64,000 nucleotides of DNA from an uncultured Oscillospiraceae bacterium (lineage in GTDB: Bacteria; Bacillota; Clostridia; Oscillospirales; Oscillospiraceae), in NCBI GenBank assembly GCA_947627735.1, contig CANQXG010000011.1, forward strand, positions 1-64,000. The letters run 5' to 3'. The notes under the pieces were generated by a model. That model saw nothing but the letters and a program-made list of their open reading frames with translations. It was not told the DNA's origin and made no database searches. Below, piece after piece: positions 7,065 to 17,723 of the stretch (position 1 is its first letter; each line of letters opens with the position of its first letter). The translations under genes and the position numbers were made by a program.

Positions 7065-8645
7065 ATGGCCAACAAGCACCTGAAAAAATCGGATACCGCC
7101 CCCGACGGGACCCATCAGGCCCCGGAGGAGACCTCCGACGCCCCCGCCGCCGGCGGAGGGCTGCTGGGCTTTCTGAAGGCCGCCCGGGCGCAGGACCCCT
7201 TCGCCGACGGGAATGCCCCGGAGCCGGAGCAGCCTGCCCCCGGGGAAAAATCCCCCGCCCACGCCGCGCCCAAGGAAAAAGCCCCGGCCCATGCCGCCCC
7301 CGAGGAAAAGGCCCCCGCGCACGCGGTACCGGCGAAGAAGAAAAAGTCCGCCGGGGAAAAACACGCCAAGGACGACAAAAAGCCGGCGGAGAAGGACGCC
7401 GCCGGCAAGGAAAAAAAGGCCCCCAAGGCCAAGACGAAGAAGGACGCGGACAGCGCCCCGGAGCAGACGGCGAAGAAGAGCAAAAAGCCCGTCACCTTCC
7501 GCCGGGACAGGGTCCCCGCCGAGCGGGACGACGCCCAGCTCAGCCAGCGGGACGCGGTGGGCGCGCTGATCGCCCTGGTGGCCGCCATGGTGCTGTTCGC
7601 CGCCACCCTGGTCATATGGATCTACCGGGACAGCTTCTCTCCGGACAACATGATCCTGTCCGCCGACAGCGCCGCCGTGGCCACGGACGAATACGTCTTT
7701 GACGCCGGCTCCGGCCAGGCCTTCGCCGCCGCGGGCAGCGGTCTGGCGGTGGCCAACACCGCGGGTCTGGAGCTGCTGGACGGCTCCGGCTCCCCGGTCA
7801 CCAGCAAGCTGATGCAGATGGAGAACCCCGCCACGGCGGGCTGCGACGACTTCGCGGTGTTCTACGATCTGGGCGGCACCCGCCTGGCGGTGGCCTACTT
7901 CGACGGCACCGTCCAGGAGCTGGAGGCCCCCGGGACCATCCTGTCCGCCACCGTATCCCGCGGCGGGTACATCGCCCTGACCACCGACAGCCGGGGCTAC
8001 CGGGCCCTTGTGACGGTGTACGATCCCGACCTGGAGGTCGTGTACGAGTGGTACTCCTCCTCCGCCTGGGTCATCAGCGGCGCCGTATCCCCCGACGGCC
8101 GCCAGCTGGCGGTGCTCAGCTATACCGCCAGCGGCAGCGAGGTGCGCTTCTTCAGCCTGACCCGGGACGAACAGCTGGCCGCCTTCTCCGTGGAGAACAC
8201 CATCCTGCTGGATGTGCACTGGTTCTCCTCCAACCGGCTGTGCTCCCTGTCCAGCGAGCAGATGTTCTTCTTCGGCGCCGACGGCCAGTGGCAGAACACC
8301 TACTCCTTCGCCGGCCAGTATCTGGTGGGCTACTCCTTCGACGGGGCCAACTGCGCGGCCCTGGCCCTGAGCCCCTACCGGACGGGCACCACCGCCACCC
8401 TGGTCAGCCTGGACCCGGCAGGCACGGTGCTGGGCACGGCGGACGTATCCAGCGGCATCGTGTGCCTGACCGCGTCGGACCTGGAGATCCTGGTCCTGTC
8501 CGCCGACGGCGCGACGCTGTATAACAGCTCCCTTGTGGAGAAAGGGCAGCTGACCGGTCTGCCCGGCTTCAAATACGCCATGCTCCGCTCCCGGGGCGAG
8601 GCGCTGCTCATCGCCTCCAACTATGCGGAGGTATACAAGTTCTGA
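7065..8645 (+). CDS. DUF5711-like single-pass membrane protein with beta-propeller-like ectodomain
   Basis: A 526-residue protein. Residues 1-160 are a disordered, Lys/Ala/Pro-rich tail with three tandem copies of a K-x-P-A-H-A-x-P unit (about 62-89). One membrane segment spans about 164-187. The remaining 340 residues form repeated short beta strands ending in motifs such as SPDGRQLAVLS and SADGATLY, as in WD40/PQQ-type propellers. This layout matches DUF5711 proteins of Clostridia, whose function is unknown. With a cytoplasmic basic tail, the propeller would face outside (inference). It is followed 40 bp later by a CvpA-family gene. Confidence 0.75.
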   Translation: MANKHLKKSDTAPDGTHQAPEETSDAPAAGGGLLGFLKAARAQDPFADGNAPEPEQPAPGEKSPAHAAPKEKAPAHAAPEEKAPAHAVPAKKKKSAGEKHAKDDKKPAEKDAAGKEKKAPKAKTKKDADSAPEQTAKKSKKPVTFRRDRVPAERDDAQLSQRDAVGALIALVAAMVLFAATLVIWIYRDSFSPDNMILSADSAAVATDEYVFDAGSGQAFAAAGSGLAVANTAGLELLDGSGSPVTSKLMQMENPATAGCDDFAVFYDLGGTRLAVAYFDGTVQELEAPGTILSATVSRGGYIALTTDSRGYRALVTVYDPDLEVVYEWYSSSAWVISGAVSPDGRQLAVLSYTASGSEVRFFSLTRDEQLAAFSVENTILLDVHWFSSNRLCSLSSEQMFFFGADGQWQNTYSFAGQYLVGYSFDGANCAALALSPYRTGTTATLVSLDPAGTVLGTADVSSGIVCLTASDLEILVLSADGATLYNSSLVEKGQLTGLPGFKYAMLRSRGEALLIASNYAEVYKF

Positions 8646-8685
8646 ACCCACCCACATCTGTTTCAGTATTTAGAGGTAGCGAGCT

Positions 8686-9432
8686 ATGACTGTCAATTCC
8701 ATCATCAACATCCTCCTGGTGGCCATCCTCATCATCTGCGCCTGGCAGGGCTACAAAAAGGGCATCATCCTGGGAATTATCGATGTGCTGGTGATAATAC
8801 TATCTCTATATGGCGCCCAGCTGCTGTCGGACACCTTCTCCTACGAGGTCATCCCGGTGCTCAAGCCCTTTGTCAGCGGCTATATGGAGGCGAAGGTGGA
8901 GGAGAACACCTACCTGGCCTTCGGCTATGAGGCGGACCCTCTGACCGGCCGGTTCGACACGCCCTACTCCGCCACGGACCTGCTGGTGTCCCAGCCGGAG
9001 ATGCGCCAGACGGTCATCGCCAACACCTACAAGGGCCTGGGCTTCTATGACGCCATGACCGAGACGCTCACCGACCGGACCATGGAATACGCCCAGGACA
9101 ACAACGCCTCCATCGCCTCCTCGGTGGTCACCATCTCCTGTCAGACGGTGACATGGTACGGAGGGTTCCTGCTGGCGTTCATCATTTTGTTCGCCGTGCT
9201 GTCGGTGATCGTGAACCTGCCCAACCTGAGCTTCAAGATACCCTATGTGGGCATCGTCAACGACATCGGCGGCGTGCTGATCGGTCTGTTCGTGGGAGCG
9301 CTGTTCTGCTCGGTGGTGGTATGGGTGTTCCAGTTCGCGGGCCTGGTCCTGCCGGAGCAGACCCTGCGGGCCACGGGCCTGGCCGCCTTCTTCCTGGACA
9401 AGAACATGCTCGCCAACTACATAACCCTGTGA
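8686..9432 (+). CDS. CvpA family membrane protein
   Basis: A 248-residue integral membrane protein with a CvpA/colicin-V-production-like N-terminus (the segment IINILLVAILIICAW, then QGYKKGIILGIID and further helices) and paired C-terminal helices around 155-178 and 190-220. A soluble loop of about 90 residues lies between the helices, longer than in enterobacterial CvpA. Family members are linked to envelope integrity, and the mechanism is unsettled. A GAGG site lies upstream. It sits between the DUF5711-like gene and the Clp ATPase, 17 bp before the latter. Confidence 0.8.
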   Translation: MTVNSIINILLVAILIICAWQGYKKGIILGIIDVLVIILSLYGAQLLSDTFSYEVIPVLKPFVSGYMEAKVEENTYLAFGYEADPLTGRFDTPYSATDLLVSQPEMRQTVIANTYKGLGFYDAMTETLTDRTMEYAQDNNASIASSVVTISCQTVTWYGGFLLAFIILFAVLSVIVNLPNLSFKIPYVGIVNDIGGVLIGLFVGALFCSVVVWVFQFAGLVLPEQTLRATGLAAFFLDKNMLANYITL

Positions 9433-9449
9433 TCTCATAAGGAGAAACC

Positions 9450-11777
<2,328 letters not shown>

Positions 11778-11806
11778 TAGGCGGCGTCAGCCGTACCTTG
11801 TTGACG

Positions 11807-11936
11807 GCCCCCTTGTGTAAAGGGGGCTGTCGCCGCCGTCAGGCGGTGACTGAGGGATTGTCAAATCAGCCTAAATGCGGTAACAACCCCTCTGCCTCGC
11901 GTTCGCTCGGCACCCCCCCTTACACAGGGGAGGCTT
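11807..11936 (-). repeat. Dispersed palindromic repeat, copy B
   Basis: Reverse orientation relative to copy A. It begins with the hairpin GCCCCCTTGTGTAAAGGGGG, contains GGCGGTGACTGAGGGATTGT, and ends with the ACAGGGGAGGCTT block. The central spacer is longer than in the other copies. It lies between the ClpE-like gene and the ABC exporter gene and may end upstream transcription. Confidence 0.88.
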
Positions 11937-11985
11937 CTAATATGTGCCGCGTAGCGGCACGATCACACAGAAAGAGTATACATAC

Positions 11986-13734
11986 ATGAAACAACGTGAC
12001 TTCTCCTCCCACCCCATCCGGCTGTTCGCCAGCTACTACAGGCCCCACATGCGGCTGTTCCTGCTGGACATGGCCTGCGCACTGGTGGCCTGCCTGGCGG
12101 ACCTGATCTTCCCCTACGCCACCCGCTACACCCTGAACACCCTGCTGCCGGACCGGCTGTTCGGCCTGTTCTTCGCCGTCATGGCCATCCTGGCGGCGGC
12201 CTATCTGGTCAAGGCGGTGTGCAAGTACGTCATCACCTACCTGGGCCACCTGATGGGCGTGCGCCTGGAGGCGGACATGCGCACGGACATCCTCACCCAC
12301 ATCCAGACCCTGTCCTTCTCCTTCTTCGATAAAAACCGGACGGGCGTGCTGATGAGCCGGATCACCAACGACCTGTTCTCCATCACGGAGCTTTCTCACC
12401 ACGGCCCGGAGAACCTGATGACCAGCCTGGTCACCATCCTGGGCGCCTTCGCCGTGCTGTGCACCATCTGCTGGCCCCTGGCCTGCATCATACTGGCGGT
12501 GGTGCCGCTGTTCATCCTGTTCACCATGCACTGGAACGGGAAGATGGACGAGGCCAACGCGGAGGTGAAGAAGAGCCTGGCCCAGATCAACGCCTCCATC
12601 GAGTCGGGCATCTCCGGCATCCGCACCGCCAAGGCCTTCGCCAACGAGAACGCCGAGGCGGAGAAGTTCAAAGACGCCAACGACAAATTCAAGGACGCCA
12701 AGAAGAACTGGTACAAGACCATGGGCATCTACCACTCCGGCATCGACTCCACCATGAGCCTGATGCAGGTGCTCACCATCGCCGCCGGCGGGTTCTTCAT
12801 CATGCGGGGGAAGATGGATTATGTTGACCTCATCACCTTCTCCCTGTACGTCTCCACCTTCACCCGGCCCGTGACCCAGCTGGCGGATTTCATCGAGACC
12901 TTCACCGACGGCATGACCGGCTTCAAGCGCTTCCTGGAGATCATGCGCACCCAGCCGGACATCCAGGACGCCCCGGACGCCAAGGAACTGCAGGATGTGA
13001 AGGGGGACATCGAGTACAAGAACGTGTCCTTCTCCTACACCGACGGCGTGCCCGTGCTGGACAACGTCAGCTTCACCCTGCCCCACGGCCAGTGCCTGGC
13101 GGTGGTGGGTCCCTCCGGCGGCGGCAAGACAACGTTATGTCAACTTCTCCCCCGCTTCTACGACGTCACCGCCGGGTCGGTGACCATCGACGGGGCGGAC
13201 GTGCGCAGCGTGACCCAGCACAGCCTGCACCGGGCCATCGGCATCATCCAGCAGGACGTGTTCGTCTTTGCCGATACCATCCGGGAGAACATCCGCTACG
13301 GCCGGCCGGACGCCACCGACGAGGAGATCATCGCCGCGGCGGTCCGGGCGGAGATCCACGAGGAGATCCTGGCCATGCCCAACGGCTACGACACCTTCGT
13401 GGGGGAGCGGGGCGTGATGCTCTCCGGCGGGCAGAAGCAGCGGCTCAGCATCGCCCGGGTGTTTTTGAAAAATCCGCCGGTGCTGATCCTGGACGAGGCC
13501 ACCAGCGCCCTGGACAGCGTCACCGAGCAGCGCATCCAGGCGTCCCTGGACGAGCTGGCCAAGGGCCGCACCAGCATCATCATCGCCCACCGGCTCAGCA
13601 CCGTCCGCAACGCGGACATGATCGCCGTGGTGGAGAACGAGCACATCGTGGAGCTGGGTCCCCGGGAGGAGCTGATCGCCCAAAACGGCGCCTTCGCCCG
13701 GCTGTGGGAGGCCCAGAACCTGACCATGGAGTGA
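11986..13734 (+). CDS. ABC exporter, membrane domain fused to ATPase
   Basis: A 582-residue half-transporter of the MsbA/BmrA type. The N-terminal six-helix membrane domain spans about 20-310. The ATPase domain has Walker [10 protein letters not shown] (about 374-382), a Q-loop in IGIIQQDVF, the signature LSGGQKQR (about 480), Walker [13 protein letters not shown] and an H-loop in IIIAHRLST. It should work as a homodimer, since no partner gene is adjacent. The substrate is unknown; lipids or drugs are typical. The start at 11986 is preferred over an in-frame GTG at 11944, which lies in a hairpin (GTGCCGC-GTA-GCGGCAC) and has no ribosome site. The downstream DHH gene is translationally coupled. 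Confidence 0.9.
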   Translation: MKQRDFSSHPIRLFASYYRPHMRLFLLDMACALVACLADLIFPYATRYTLNTLLPDRLFGLFFAVMAILAAAYLVKAVCKYVITYLGHLMGVRLEADMRTDILTHIQTLSFSFFDKNRTGVLMSRITNDLFSITELSHHGPENLMTSLVTILGAFAVLCTICWPLACIILAVVPLFILFTMHWNGKMDEANAEVKKSLAQINASIESGISGIRTAKAFANENAEAEKFKDANDKFKDAKKNWYKTMGIYHSGIDSTMSLMQVLTIAAGGFFIMRGKMDYVDLITFSLYVSTFTRPVTQLADFIETFTDGMTGFKRFLEIMRTQPDIQDAPDAKELQDVKGDIEYKNVSFSYTDGVPVLDNVSFTLPHGQCLAVVGPSGGGKTTLCQLLPRFYDVTAGSVTIDGADVRSVTQHSLHRAIGIIQQDVFVFADTIRENIRYGRPDATDEEIIAAAVRAEIHEEILAMPNGYDTFVGERGVMLSGGQKQRLSIARVFLKNPPVLILDEATSALDSVTEQRIQASLDELAKGRTSIIIAHRLSTVRNADMIAVVENEHIVELGPREELIAQNGAFARLWEAQNLTME

Positions 13735-13739
13735 TGGCT

Positions 13740-14699
13740 ATGGCGCGTATCGATCTTGACCGGGCCGCCGACATGCTGGCGGCGGCGGAAGATGTGCTCA
13801 TCGTCACCCACGTCCGCCCGGACGGGGACGCAGCCGGCAGCGGCTGCGCCCTGTGCCTGGGCCTGCGGGCGCTGGGAAAGACCGCCTACCTGGCCCCCGA
13901 TCCCCCCTCCATGGCCCGGTACGAACCCTATATGCTCCCCTATTTCGCCCCGGCGGGGTTCGTCCCCGGCTTCGTCGCCGCGGTGGACACCCCCGGCCCC
14001 GGCCAGTTTCCCCCGGGCCTGACGGCCCTGGCGGAGGGGACGGACCTGGCCGTGGACCACCACGGCACCAACAGCGGCTACGCCCGGCATACCTACCTGG
14101 AGCCGGACAGCGCCGCCACCGGGGAGATGGTCTACCTGCTGCTGGATAGGCTGGGCGTGACCATCACGCCGGCCATGGCCGAGACCCTCTATGCCGCCAT
14201 CGCCACCGACACCAACGGCTTTCGCACCCCCGGCACCACCGCCCGCACCATGCGTATCGCCGCCGCCCTGCGGGAGGGCGGATACGACCCCTCCGGGCTG
14301 ATGCGCCGGCTGTTCGAGACGAAGTCCGCCGCCCGGCTGCGGCTGGAGAGCGCCCTGTTCGGCGCCATGGCCTTCCCCCGGCCGGGGGTGTGCGTCATGG
14401 TCCTGCCCCTGGACGCCATCCGGTCCGCCGGCGCCGGGGAGGACGATATGGACAAGCTGTCCACCCTCACCATGGTCCCGGCGGGGACCCGGGCGGGGCT
14501 GCTGCTGCGACAGCTGCCGGAGGGGAACTGGAAGGTTTCCCTGCGCACCGACGGGTCGGTCCACGCCGGCCAGGTCCTGACCGTGCTGGGCGGAGGCGGC
14601 CACGCCGACGCCGCCGGGGCGGTGACGGGCCTGCCCCCCGAAGAGGCGGAAAAGACCGTCCTGCAGGCCCTGGAAAAGACCGGGCTGTGGCAGCTATAA
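13740..14699 (+). CDS. DHH/DHHA1 phosphoesterase (NrnA-like nanoRNase)
   Basis: A 319-residue protein of the DHH family. Metal-binding motifs are VTHVRPDGDAAGS (22-34), an Asp in AAVDTPG (80-86), and DHHGTN (106-111); the DHHA1 RNA-contact motif GGGGHADAAG lies near the C-terminus. NrnA-type members degrade 2-5 nt RNAs and pAp or cyclic dinucleotide products. There are two possible starts: ATG 13734 (overlapping the ABC stop) and ATG 13740. GGAG at 13728-13731 is 8 nt from the latter, which is preferred. A weak hairpin follows the stop. Confidence 0.9.
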   Translation: MARIDLDRAADMLAAAEDVLIVTHVRPDGDAAGSGCALCLGLRALGKTAYLAPDPPSMARYEPYMLPYFAPAGFVPGFVAAVDTPGPGQFPPGLTALAEGTDLAVDHHGTNSGYARHTYLEPDSAATGEMVYLLLDRLGVTITPAMAETLYAAIATDTNGFRTPGTTARTMRIAAALREGGYDPSGLMRRLFETKSAARLRLESALFGAMAFPRPGVCVMVLPLDAIRSAGAGEDDMDKLSTLTMVPAGTRAGLLLRQLPEGNWKVSLRTDGSVHAGQVLTVLGGGGHADAAGAVTGLPPEEAEKTVLQALEKTGLWQL

Positions 14700-14702
14700 A
14701 AT

Positions 14703-14721
14703 GGGCGCAAACGCCCGTATT
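14703..14721 (+). terminator. Weak hairpin terminator after the DHH gene
   Basis: Stem GGGCG (14703-14707) with CGCCC (14712-14716) and loop CAAA, followed by GTATTTC. It is short, with a poor T run. Confidence 0.4.
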
Positions 14722-15010
14722 TCGGGGATCTCTTTCCACAATTTGATATAATTGACACATCCTGTTCCTTATGGAAAGAAATTTTCTAAAACTTCTCCAA
14801 AAACCTCTTGACGAAACGCAAAAAGTATGTTTAGATATGAATGACAGGAATTGGAAGTCGTATCTCTTCCGTTCCTCTGAAACAGCCGCCGGCCACGCCC
14901 CTGTATATGGGCCTCCTTTGTGTAACTCCCCTTTCTCCTCTTGATGCTTTCTCATACAGGAAACTCCTTTCCAAGTTCAAAGCGCGCAGGGGTGTGGCTT
15001 TTATAAAAGC
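14722..15010. other. AT-rich intergenic island without a confident gene
   Basis: About 290 bp clearly richer in A and T than the neighbours, between the DHH gene and the convergent sugar kinase. It holds promoter-like pieces on the plus strand (TGATATAAT extended -10 near 14743-14752; TTGACG at 14808-14813 with TAGATA at 14832-14837). On the minus strand there is an AAAGGAG-preceded ATG at 14955, but its frame runs into the DHH gene antisense and is not convincing as a gene. A small RNA or decayed gene is possible. Confidence 0.4.
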
Positions 15011-15044
15011 AAAAACGGGACTGTCCTGGGACAGTCCCGTTTTT
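15011..15044 (-). terminator. Bidirectional intrinsic terminator after the sugar kinase gene
   Basis: A 16-bp inverted repeat, AAAAACGGGACTGTCC (15011-15026) with GGACAGTCCCGTTTTT (15029-15044), and T runs in both directions. It lies 25 bp after the kinase stop. Confidence 0.9.
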
Positions 15045-15069
15045 CGTTTTTCCAGATCTTTTTTGCTTT

Positions 15070-15960
15070 TCAGTAGGGCCGCAGCACGCTCAGCGCCGAC
15101 GTCACGCTCCCGGCGTGGCCCACGGTGATGCCCGCGGCGGTGACGCCCAGGGCGGCGCAGTCGGCGAAGCTCATCCCCCCGGCCAGGCCCACGGTGAGGG
15201 CGGCGGTCATGCTGTCGCCGGCACCGGTGGCGTCCACCACGTCGGTGTGCACCGACGGCTGGGGGAATATCCGCTCCCCATCCCCGCAGATCACGCCGCC
15301 GGGGCCGATGGATACCACCACCCGCTTCACCCCCGCGGCCAGCAGGGCGCGGATGCAGTTCTCCGGTCCCTTCTCGCCGGTGAGGGTCTCCGCCTCCTGG
15401 ATGTTGGCCTTGAGGATGTGCAGCCGGTCCAGTATGCCCTTCAGCCGCAGGCACTTGGCGGTGGACACCCCGTCCGCCACCAGGGGCACGCTGAGCCGCC
15501 CGGCCAAGAATGCCAGGGTCTCCGCCGGGAGATTGGCCTCCATCACCACCGCGTCGCACCGCTCCAGCGCCGGCAGGCAGGACTCGGCAAAGGCCCGGTC
15601 GATCCGCCGGCACAGGCGCATGTCGTTCACCGCCGCGGCCACGTCCCCGTTCTCGTCGCAGACGTACACATAGCGGTTGTTGGCGGTGTCGTCCCAGCGG
15701 CAGCCGGCGATGTCCACGCAGTAGCGCTCGCTCTCGGCGCGGATGGTCCCGGCGTGCTCATCCCGGCCCAGCAGGGAGTAAAACCCCGTTTCGGCCCCCA
15801 GCAGAGCGCAGTTGCGGGCGATGTTCCAGCCCACGCCTCCCAGGGTGAAACGAACCTTTCCCGTGACGGAGTCGCCCCTGGCCAGGGGGCCGTCCGCCAG
15901 CGCTCCGATATCCACATTCAACGCGCCGATAACAGCGACTTTCTTTTTTTCCGTATCCAT
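15070..15960 (-). CDS. PfkB-family carbohydrate or nucleoside kinase (PsuK-like)
   Basis: A 296-residue ribokinase-fold kinase. The substrate-side glycine motif is LGGVGWNIARN (40-50), and the C-terminal catalytic motif is DATGAGDS (243-250) with D249 as base. The N-terminal VAVIGALNVDIG and the overall pattern most resemble pseudouridine kinases, which phosphorylate pseudouridine before PsuG cleavage, but no psuG is adjacent and other sugars are possible. The ATG at 15960 is only 6 nt from the -10 box, so the mRNA appears leaderless. It is a single-gene unit, divergent from the YbaK-like gene. Confidence 0.82.
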   Translation of the reverse strand: MDTEKKKVAVIGALNVDIGALADGPLARGDSVTGKVRFTLGGVGWNIARNCALLGAETGFYSLLGRDEHAGTIRAESERYCVDIAGCRWDDTANNRYVYVCDENGDVAAAVNDMRLCRRIDRAFAESCLPALERCDAVVMEANLPAETLAFLAGRLSVPLVADGVSTAKCLRLKGILDRLHILKANIQEAETLTGEKGPENCIRALLAAGVKRVVVSIGPGGVICGDGERIFPQPSVHTDVVDATGAGDSMTAALTVGLAGGMSFADCAALGVTAAGITVGHAGSVTSALSVLRPY

Positions 15961-15966
15961 GGTATT

Positions 15967-15994
15967 ATTGTAGCATAGATCCCGTGTTTTTCAA
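15967..15994 (-). promoter_or_regulatory. Promoter of the sugar kinase gene (leaderless)
   Basis: Minus strand: -35 TTGAAA (15989-15994), 16-bp spacer, extended -10 TGC-TACAAT (-10 at 15967-15972). The predicted start falls on or next to the A of the ATG at 15960. Confidence 0.7.
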
Positions 15995-16007
15995 GGAGGA
16001 ACCCGCG

Positions 16008-16487
16008 ATGACCATCGAAAAAGTTCGGGCGTTCCTGGCCGAACGCGGCTACCTGGACAGGCTTCACGAGTTCGAGGCCTCCACCGCCACGGTGGAGCTG
16101 GCCGCCGAACAGCTGGGCGTGGACCCGGACCAGATCGCCAAGACCCTGTCCTTTTACCGGGACGGCGGCGCCGTGATGGTGGTGGCCGCCGGCAGCCGCC
16201 GGATCGACAACCACAAGTTCAAGGAGCACTTCGGCTGCAAGGCCCGGATGCTGTCATTGGAGGACGTAGAGCGCTTCACCGGCTATGCCGCCGGCGGGGT
16301 GTGTCCCTTTCTGGCCCCGGCGGACGTGCCGGTGTGGCTGGACGTGAGCCTTAAAGACCACGACACGGTCTATCCCGCCGCCGGCAGCGCCCACAGCGGC
16401 GTGGCCCTCAGCTGCGAGGAGCTGGAGAGCCTCACCGCCCCGGCGGGCTGGTGCGACGTGTGCAAGACCCGGGAGGCGGCGACATGA
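16008..16487 (+). CDS. YbaK/ProX-type aminoacyl-tRNA deacylase
   Basis: A 159-residue free-standing editing domain related to the insertion domain of prolyl-tRNA synthetase. Family enzymes hydrolyse mischarged tRNAs such as Ala- or Cys-tRNA(Pro). The conserved Lys is K45 in IAKTLSF, and GGVCPFL and the C-terminal SAHSGVALSCEEL are also typical. The start at 16008 has AAGGAGG 7 nt upstream. The stop overlaps the chromate transporter gene as ATGA. The function of the pairing is unclear, and probably only transcription is shared. Confidence 0.87.
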   Translation: MTIEKVRAFLAERGYLDRLHEFEASTATVELAAEQLGVDPDQIAKTLSFYRDGGAVMVVAAGSRRIDNHKFKEHFGCKARMLSLEDVERFTGYAAGGVCPFLAPADVPVWLDVSLKDHDTVYPAAGSAHSGVALSCEELESLTAPAGWCDVCKTREAAT

Positions 16488-17029
16488 AGATCTATTGGGA
16501 GCTGTTCCTGTCCTTTTTCCGCATGGGCGCCATCACCTTCGGCGGCGGCTACGCCATGCTGCCCATCCTCCAGCGGGAGGTGGTCCAGGACCGGGGCTGG
16601 TGCACCGATGAGGAGCTGACGGACTATTTCGCCATCGGCCAGTGCACCCCCGGCATCATCGCTGTGAATACCGCCACCTTCATCGGCTACAAGCTCCGGG
16701 GCGTGCCCGGGGCCATCGTCGCCACCCTGAGCCTGGTGTTCCCCAGCTTCATCATCATCTCCATCATCGCCATGGTGCTGCAGAACTTCGCCGAGTACCC
16801 GGTGGTGCAGAACGCCTTCGCCGGCATTCGGGTGGTGGTGACGGTGCTGATCCTCAACGCGGTGATCAAGCTTCTGAAGTCCTCCGTGGTGGACAAGCCC
16901 ACGGCGGCCATCTACGTGGCCGTGGCGGCGCTGGCCTTCTTCCTGGACGTGTCGCCGGTGCTGTTCGTGGTCATCACCGCCGCGCTGGGCATCGCCCTGC
17001 ACATCCGAAAGGAGGTCCGGGGGAAATGA
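16484..17029 (+). CDS. Chromate transporter family protein, subunit 1
   Basis: A 181-residue half-size ChrA-type membrane protein. Marks are the FRMGAITFGGGYAMLP stretch, a Gln-rich cytoplasmic turn and the TPGI motif in IGQCTPGIIAVN. Four to five hydrophobic segments follow. In short-chain ChrA systems two homologous halves act together, and the next gene is the partner. Chromate efflux is the family name function; in anaerobes the physiological anion may be sulfate or another oxyanion (inference). It starts within the preceding stop (ATGA). Confidence 0.88.
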   Translation: MKIYWELFLSFFRMGAITFGGGYAMLPILQREVVQDRGWCTDEELTDYFAIGQCTPGIIAVNTATFIGYKLRGVPGAIVATLSLVFPSFIIISIIAMVLQNFAEYPVVQNAFAGIRVVVTVLILNAVIKLLKSSVVDKPTAAIYVAVAALAFFLDVSPVLFVVITAALGIALHIRKEVRGK

Positions 17030-17601
17030 TCCTGCTGCAGCTTTACTGGGAGTTTTTCAAGACCGGTCTGTTCGCCGTGGGCGGCGGGCTGGCCACGCTG
17101 CCGTTTTTGTACTCCATGGGCGAGCGCACCGGCTGGTTCACCGCCGCCCAGGTGGCGGACATGCTGGCGGTCAGCGAGTCCACCCCCGGCCCCATCGGCA
17201 TCAACATGGCCGTCTATACCGGCTACACCAGCGCCGGCGTGCTGGGCAGCGTGTGCGCCCTGCTGGGCATCGTCACCCCCAGCGTGATCGTCATCATCCT
17301 GGTGGCGGCGGCGCTGAAGGCCTTCCGGGACAACAAGTATGTCCAGGGCGCTTTCTACGGCATCCGCCCCGCCTCCACGGGGCTGATAACCGCGGCGGGC
17401 CTGACGGTGGCCGCCGGCGCGCTGCTGCACACCCAGCTGTGGACCGGCCCGGCCAGCCTTCTGGCGGTGATCGACTGGAAGGCCATCGCCCTGGCGGCGG
17501 TCATCTTCGCCGGCACGAAGGTATTCAAAAAGCTCCACCCGGCGGTGTTCATCCTCATCGGCGCGGTGGCGGGCGCCCTGTTCCGCTTCGCCGGAGCGTG
17601 A
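17026..17601 (+). CDS. Chromate transporter family protein, subunit 2
   Basis: A 191-residue partner half of the short-chain ChrA pair, with FKTGLFAVGGGLATLPFL near the N-terminus and the conserved ESTPGPIGIN motif. The remaining residues form several membrane helices. It begins inside the stop of subunit 1 (ATGA, 17026), so the two are translationally coupled and likely made in equal amounts. It ends the YbaK-chrA1-chrA2 operon. Confidence 0.88.
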   Translation: MILLQLYWEFFKTGLFAVGGGLATLPFLYSMGERTGWFTAAQVADMLAVSESTPGPIGINMAVYTGYTSAGVLGSVCALLGIVTPSVIVIILVAAALKAFRDNKYVQGAFYGIRPASTGLITAAGLTVAAGALLHTQLWTGPASLLAVIDWKAIALAAVIFAGTKVFKKLHPAVFILIGAVAGALFRFAGA

Positions 17602-17633
17602 CGCCCCATCCCGGAGGCGCGGCCCGTTCAAGG

Positions 17634-17661
17634 TTGCGTTTCCGGGATTTTATGCTATAAT
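17634..17661 (+). promoter_or_regulatory. Promoter of the plus-arm glycopolymer operon
   Basis: -35 TTGCGT (17634-17639), 16-bp spacer, extended -10 TGC-TATAAT (-10 at 17656-17661). The leader contains a small hairpin (GTGACC-CTCTCC-GGTCAC). The next promoter-like signal on this strand before 31.9 kb was not found, so it may drive the whole arm. Confidence 0.75.
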
Positions 17662-17723
17662 AGATTGATTGTTTTTTAGAAAATAAGTGTGACCCTCTCC
17701 GGTCACCGTCTGCGAGGTTTTTC

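Noticed and set aside
7240-7350. DNA tandem repeat or CRISPR-like array
   Set aside because: The repetition comes from the KxPAHAxP coding units in the DUF5711-like protein; units are short, imperfect and without spacers.
11941-11985. GTG at 11944 as start of the ABC exporter
   Set aside because: It lies in a perfect 7-bp hairpin without ribosome site, while the ATG at 11986 gives the normal N-terminus.
14880-14950. Fifth copy of the palindromic repeat
   Set aside because: A short CTTTGTGTAA-CTCCCC resemblance is present but the conserved inner blocks and paired hairpins are missing.
14467-14955. Minus-strand open frame with AAAGGAG ahead of its ATG
   Set aside because: The ribosome site looks good, but two thirds of the frame run antisense through the DHH gene, the intergenic part has no recognised domain, and no promoter is clear.
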